Origin: CAUYXS01 sp965248495
Lineage (GTDB): Bacteria > Chloroflexota > Dehalococcoidia > Lucifugimonadales > Australimonadaceae
DNA: 64,000 bases
Reading direction: 5' to 3'
Assembly (NCBI GenBank): GCA_965248495.1
Contig: CBDFJL010000003.1
Span: forward strand, 1,550,001 to 1,614,000
The notes beneath the pieces were generated by a model. That model saw only the letters and a program-made list of their open reading frames with translations, had not been told where the DNA came from and ran no database searches. This document shows positions 59,829 through 64,000 of the stretch, one piece after another. Both the position numbers and the translations under genes were made by a program. The first letter of the stretch is position 1, and the number at the start of each line of letters is the position of its first letter.

Positions 59829-61592
59829 CTAGAACGAACGGAAGCGGGGCAGGACGATTCCCCGGAGGATAGCGGCCATGACCAACAGGAGGCCGACGAC
59901 GAGCACCGACAGGGCGGCGGCTTGACCCAACTCGTTCGCAGAGAGCTTGTTCCAGACGAGCACTCCAAGCACCTTGTTCTCCGTGGTGCCCAAGAAGAGT
60001 GCCAGGGTGAACTCACGAAAACCCAAGAAGAAGATGAGGATGAACCCGACCATCATGCTTGGCGCCAGCAGTGGTACGACAATGCGCCGGAAGGTCTGCA
60101 ACCAGGTGGCGCCGCTGGTCATGGACACCTCCTCAAGCGACTTGTCGAGCTGTGTGATCCCGGCCACGTTGATTCGGTAGGCGAGGGAAATCCGGAAGGC
60201 GAACACGAGTATCAACACCCAGACCGTCCCATACAAAGGAACCCATTTCGAGATAGTCAGGTAGAAAATCAAGAACGAAAACCCGGCGATCACGCTCGGA
60301 ATCGCGACGGAGGAGGAGGCGACTAGGTCCAGGACCCGCTTGCCCCGCATATGGCTCCGGACAACGATCCACGCAACGGTCGCGGAAACCACCGCGACGA
60401 TGGTCGCGGCCCCGAAGGCGACTACGAACGTGTTCCGGAGGGCTGGCAAGAAGTCTCCCTGGGAGAGCACGGTCCGGTAGGACTCGAGGCTCACCGTGCC
60501 CAACGCTTCGAAGGATGGTGCCGCGAACCTGTCCAGCAGACTTGCCCACACTAAGATCGAGAACGGGGCCACCACCTGGAAGAATGCATAGAGGCCGATG
60601 AATCCATAGGCTGGGTAGGCCCACCTTCCCAACCGCATGCGCTGGGGCCGGTATCCCTTGCCGGTTACCGTTGCGAACCGGTTGGCCTGGCCTGTAACGC
60701 GCGAGTAGAAGTAGAAGAGCATGAAGGTGAAGGCCAGGAAGCTAAAGGAATACGCTGCTACCTCACCGTACCGCGGGAAGTCTCCAACAGGATTCAGCGC
60801 GAAGAATACGTTAGACGCGAATACCTGACGTCCAGCGCCGAGCCCAAGCACTAGCGGCACCTCGAAGGACTCAATGGCGAAGATCATCATAAGGATGAGG
60901 ACGCTCAAGATACTCGGCCTCAGGATAGGCAGAGTCACGCGCCGAATGGTGGTAAGGGTGCTCGCACCCGAAGCGGCACTCGCCTCTTCAAGTCCCGAGT
61001 CCATGCTTCGCAGCGATGCACTCATGAGGAGGAACGCCAACGTCGACATCCCGAGCCCCTGTACCCAGATCATGGCGTAGGTTGTGAATACGTCGAAGGG
61101 ACCGCTGTCAGCGAAAGGCGTGACGGCCCGGATAGCGACGTTGAGGAGACCGTTGTTCTCGCCCAAGAGGAAGATCCACGCCAACGCCGTCACGATACCC
61201 GGCATCATGATGGGAACCAGAGCGAGAACGTAGATGCCGGTGCGGTAACGCAGCTGCGTTCGTTCGACAAGCCAGGCCAGAGTAATCCCAATGGTGAACC
61301 CCACCGCCACCGATCCTATGGCAAAGATGCCAGTGTCCCAGAAGACGGTGAGGGCGCTTGCCTTACTGTAGGCCGTTGGGAAGTTTGTGAGACTGAAGCC
61401 CGACTGTGCTTCGAAAGGCAGGTAGTCGGGGGGTCCACGGAACGCGGTAAAGACGTTGGTCAGTAACGGGATGCCAATGAGATAAAGGACGATAACGACT
61501 GCGAGGGTCATCAGCAGCACGTCCGCGCTGAGGCGACCGGACAGCCGAATCTGGCGAATCCTTGACCACTTCAGTGCAGGCAATGCGTACAT
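59829..61592 (-). CDS. ABC transporter permease, double-length (Fbp-like iron/thiamine type)
   Basis: A membrane protein of about 587 residues with two fused permease units, as in FbpB/iron(III)-type importers. Each half has about six helices and carries an EAA-type cytoplasmic loop: EEASAASGASTLTTIRRVTLP in the first half and EEVSMTSGATWLQTFRRIVVP in the second. ATG 61592 gives the normal N-terminus; TTG 61601 is possible. It is 139 bp after the binding-protein gene. No ATPase gene follows: the next thing downstream is the terminator. Confidence 0.9.
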   Translation of the reverse strand: MYALPALKWSRIRQIRLSGRLSADVLLMTLAVVIVLYLIGIPLLTNVFTAFRGPPDYLPFEAQSGFSLTNFPTAYSKASALTVFWDTGIFAIGSVAVGFTIGITLAWLVERTQLRYRTGIYVLALVPIMMPGIVTALAWIFLLGENNGLLNVAIRAVTPFADSGPFDVFTTYAMIWVQGLGMSTLAFLLMSASLRSMDSGLEEASAASGASTLTTIRRVTLPILRPSILSVLILMMIFAIESFEVPLVLGLGAGRQVFASNVFFALNPVGDFPRYGEVAAYSFSFLAFTFMLFYFYSRVTGQANRFATVTGKGYRPQRMRLGRWAYPAYGFIGLYAFFQVVAPFSILVWASLLDRFAAPSFEALGTVSLESYRTVLSQGDFLPALRNTFVVAFGAATIVAVVSATVAWIVVRSHMRGKRVLDLVASSSVAIPSVIAGFSFLIFYLTISKWVPLYGTVWVLILVFAFRISLAYRINVAGITQLDKSLEEVSMTSGATWLQTFRRIVVPLLAPSMMVGFILIFFLGFREFTLALFLGTTENKVLGVLVWNKLSANELGQAAALSVLVVGLLLVMAAILRGIVLPRFRSF

Positions 61593-61731
61593 AAATCTCA
61601 AGCCGGCCGCGCGTTAGGCTTCGCGGTCAAACTGGGCGACCGCAATGCCGCAACATTCGCCAATCGTGGCGGCGGCCCGGCTTCACGATGGTCGTGCCGC
61701 AGGACCGCCGCCTCCGTCTTTCTTGTCTGCC

Positions 61732-62877
61732 TTACTGGCCGAGGACGAACTCTCGGATCTTGGCCGCCATACTCGATCGCTCTTTCCAGTTCGCGTCGCT
61801 CTCAAAGACGAACGTCTGCCCGGAAGCATCCATCTGGTCCCTAATTTCATTGTCCTGGTCAGCTCCAACTCGAATGGAGGCACTCTCCTCCCACGTGGCT
61901 GCTTGGCCGTCTGGTGAGCCAAGCCAGTGATTGAAGAGTCGAGCCACGTTGGGGTGTGGTGCGTCCCTCGTGATCGGCATACCGACCCGTGCCACGCCGT
62001 GTTCTCCGGCAAAGAAATAGTCGACAGGCGCTCCGTCTCGCCCCGATTGGATCGCACTGCCCAGAGAGCCGAAGAATAGGAGCTCTTTCTCCCCTGTCTC
62101 GAGGAGCTCGACGTACGCGTTGCTCAGCGTCAGATCCGCTTCTTCCGCGATCCGCTTAGCAAGCTGTTGGGCCTCTTCTAGCCCCCGTTCAAGGGCGACG
62201 AAGCCGAAGCCGAAGAAGTAGAGGAATGGGCTGGCAGCGATCTTGCCCTTCCACCTCGGGTCCAGGAAATCCTCAAAGCTCTGGGGTAGGTCACTGGCGT
62301 CGACCAGGTCTGTGTTGTACTCGTGGGCATACACAAAGTCCGAGTAGACCGGCAGGCAGCCGCCCCCCATGACGTACTCCCCGGTGAAGCCCAGCAGATC
62401 CCAATCTACATCGCCAGAGCACGCCAGATAACCCCTGTCGATTAAGCTCGAGGCCACGCCGGCAGAGGCCGTCAAGATGTCTGACGTCACCTTGTTTGCT
62501 TGGTACTCGGCAATGATCTTCGTCGGCCGTTCAGGCGTCGTGGCGGTCTGGATATTGATCTTTATACCAGGGAACTTGTCAGCGAACGGGCCCTCGGCCA
62601 GATTCCGCATGGCGTCACCCTGGGTCAGGATGGTCAGCTCCCCTTCGGCCTTAGCCTTCTCGTAGAGCTCGGCGATCCTGTCGGCACTGGTCGGGGCGGG
62701 CACACTAGTCGCTGTGGGCGCCGGCCCTGAGTCCGCGGGAGTGGTCGGCGTAGCCGTAGGCTGTGGGGCTGGGCTAGTCGGTGTCGGGTCTGAGCCTCCA
62801 CAGGAGGCCAGCACGAGGAGCCCTATCGCGACGAGCACCATTATCCAAAGAGGTCGGAAGCCATTGAGGCTGCGCAT
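61732..62877 (-). CDS. ABC transporter substrate-binding lipoprotein (Fbp-like)
   Basis: A 381-residue extracellular solute-binding protein. The signal peptide ends in the lipobox LVLASC, then a Pro/Thr-rich linker (PTPTSPAPQPTATPTTP). The body is a type 2 periplasmic binding fold: LYEKAKAEGELTILTQGDAM, DILTASAGVASSLIDRG, VYSDFVYAHEYNTDLV, DFLDPRWKGKIA, and EHGVARVGMPITRDAPHPN. This is the iron/2-aminoethylphosphonate-type family layout. ATG 62877 has GGGGAG at 6 bases. Ligand cannot be read from the sequence. Confidence 0.9.
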   Translation of the reverse strand: MRSLNGFRPLWIMVLVAIGLLVLASCGGSDPTPTSPAPQPTATPTTPADSGPAPTATSVPAPTSADRIAELYEKAKAEGELTILTQGDAMRNLAEGPFADKFPGIKINIQTATTPERPTKIIAEYQANKVTSDILTASAGVASSLIDRGYLACSGDVDWDLLGFTGEYVMGGGCLPVYSDFVYAHEYNTDLVDASDLPQSFEDFLDPRWKGKIAASPFLYFFGFGFVALERGLEEAQQLAKRIAEEADLTLSNAYVELLETGEKELLFFGSLGSAIQSGRDGAPVDYFFAGEHGVARVGMPITRDAPHPNVARLFNHWLGSPDGQAATWEESASIRVGADQDNEIRDQMDASGQTFVFESDANWKERSSMAAKIREFVLGQ

Positions 62878-63394
62878 TGTCATCTCCCCTTGTCCGGGCG
62901 TGCGCTCGGACACGAATGGGGAGAACATAGATGCGACGGCTTTACGGTGTCAAGCGGCGCTGGAATTACGACATACCGCGATGGGCCCTAAAAGTGTGTT
63001 CGATTTCACAACTAATTTCCTTCACGATCAAATTTCGATGAGCCATGCGCAGCGGGCACCGCGGTTCGTCGCTGGTAGCGACCGTGAGTACATCAGGGCG
63101 ACGGCACGTATACCGGCGAACGCTACGCGCGCTTGCCCTTGATCGCGTCGTGCGGCCTCTCCAAACGCCTGAGCCAGTTCAGCGTCCTGGAAGACGCTCG
63201 TGAAATCGTGGGCAGGCAGGGGGCAAGCAGCAATGCGAGCCATTGGGAGGTGCCACGGGGCCGAACCACCTCTGTTTCCGGGCGTTCAGCGCTCGATTAG
63301 ACAAGCGCCAGGGCGTGGTCTATCGTCCCCATGGTGCCATCGGCGCTGGAATCGGCTACGAGTTCGGCTAAGAATTACGAATAAGGAGGACAAC
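62878..63394. other. Intergenic region, nothing convincing
   Basis: 517 bp between the divergent binding-protein gene and the third LigB-like gene. AAGGAGGA at about 63383-63390 is the ribosome-binding site of the latter. A minus-strand frame at 63028-63243 (71 codons) has no start signal and is not called. No clear promoter or operator is seen, apart from A/T-rich DNA around 62940-63040. Confidence 0.5.
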
Positions 63395-64000
63395 GTGGCT
63401 GAGATCTTAGGTTTGGCAACCACTGATTTCCCATTCTTACGCGCAGCAGACGGCAACATGACGGGGGTACTGAAGGGCGCCTTAGCCCGTGGGGTCCACT
63501 ACACGACTGAGACGAAGGATCCGGCCAACTGGCCCGAGCAGATGCGCCGCGAGTGGGGAGATGACGAAGGGCTAGCGGTCGGCAAAGAGAAGCGCGCAAA
63601 GCAGATCGAGCAGTTCCGTAAGCTGCGAGCAGCCCTCGACGAGTTCAAGCCCGACTTCATACTCATGTGGTCGAAGGACAACCGAGAGAGTCTGGGGAAC
63701 GGTTCCCTACCACCCTTTTGGATTCAGGCTCACACCAGCACCGAGGTCAAGCCCGGACTCTCTTTCTTTGGAGAGGACCCGGACAAGGTTGTCACGATCA
63801 AGGGACACCAAGAAGGAGCGTTCTACCTGATCAATGGCCTGCAGGAGACGGGCTTTGACGTCACCTATTCTCTAGAACCCAAACACGCCAATGGTCTCGC
63901 GCACACCTTCGTAGGAATTCTCACCCACCTGGACTGGGACAAGCATGAGTACGCCATTCCCGCAGTCCCCGTCTCCATCAACCCGTTCGCGAATCGAGAG
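63395..64000 (+). CDS. LigB-superfamily protein, paralogue 3 (cut by window edge)
   Basis: The first 202 residues of a third paralogue, closest to paralogue 1: ATTDFPFLR (D11 in place of the metal His), DEFKPDFILMW then WSKDNRESL (D95-N96 in place of the second His), LPPFWIQ, FVGILTHLDWDKHE and AVPVSINPFA. The catalytic His and Glu regions lie beyond the window. Start is GTG 63395 behind AAGGAGGA. The gene is on the far side of the ABC-transporter operon, as though a LigB-like/transporter unit had been duplicated. Confidence 0.8.
   Translation, partial: MAEILGLATTDFPFLRAADGNMTGVLKGALARGVHYTTETKDPANWPEQMRREWGDDEGLAVGKEKRAKQIEQFRKLRAALDEFKPDFILMWSKDNRESLGNGSLPPFWIQAHTSTEVKPGLSFFGEDPDKVVTIKGHQEGAFYLINGLQETGFDVTYSLEPKHANGLAHTFVGILTHLDWDKHEYAIPAVPVSINPFANRE

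Noticed and set aside
63028..63243. 71-codon minus-strand frame in the gap before the third LigB-like gene
   Set aside because: No ribosome-binding site or recognisable pattern; left uncalled.

Overview
The window is high-GC bacterial chromosome that best fits an uncultured Chloroflexota (SAR202 / Dehalococcoidia-like) genome. This placement is an inference from gene content: a full hopanoid operon, an ImuB-DnaE2 mutasome, a 2-oxoacid dehydrogenase operon, duplicated Rieske oxygenases and LigB-like proteins, and an interspersed TTCGACAGGCTCAGG repeat. No rRNA is present to settle it.

Layout. 1-12.2 kb (minus strand): one long, tightly packed operon for hopanoids. It runs polyprenyl diphosphate synthase, hpnH, an unknown 124-residue protein, hpnG, hpnA, squalene-hopene cyclase, a YjbQ protein, hpnC, hpnD, hpnE, an odd 2-hydroxyacid dehydrogenase homologue and an FGGY kinase cut by the window edge. 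HpnC/D/E would make squalene through hydroxysqualene, the cyclase closes it to hopene, and HpnH/HpnG start the C5 ribose side chain. 12.4-20.8 kb: housekeeping and accessory genes (PadR plus membrane partner, M20 peptidase, LOG-like protein, two GyrI-like proteins, a VOC dioxygenase, fumarase, a membrane-anchored Clp-N protein).

20.86-26.5 kb: a composite genomic island seated in a tRNA with anticodon CAT. Its core is a minus-strand operon encoding a methyltransferase-like protein (interrupted by an in-frame TGA), a ParB-like protein and a spore-photoproduct-lyase-like radical SAM protein. The operon lies behind a perfect 20-bp palindrome containing GAAC-N4-GTTC, the classic LexA half-site arrangement. 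Three copies of the tRNA tail and an eroded second copy of the ParB/radical SAM junction show repeated insertion. This is the strongest candidate here for an undescribed, probably DNA-damage-responsive system.

26.5-48.7 kb: ABC-F ATPase, SDR, MFS transporter, TenA, the SOS-boxed imuB-DUF6504-dnaE2 cluster, a hydrolase, ThiI, the E1alpha-E1beta-E2 dehydrogenase operon, methyltransferase, stand-alone AICAR transformylase, LipB (which supplies lipoate to E2), a zinc-ribbon protein, a catalytically degenerate serine-recombinase homologue and the RNase P RNA. 48.7-51.5 kb (minus): a three-gene LicD / cytidylyltransferase-like / CobD-like aminotransferase cluster, probably for a phospho-alcohol surface decoration.

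52-64 kb: accessory catabolic region with TauE-like exporter, three LigB-superfamily paralogues that lack the usual metal histidines, an SDR, two Rieske oxygenases sharing a 206-bp identical block, and an Fbp-like ABC importer (binding protein plus double-length permease) with no ATPase in view. Start positions were chosen by ribosome-binding site, 4-bp stop/start overlaps and family length; all functions are from motif recognition by eye, with no database search.
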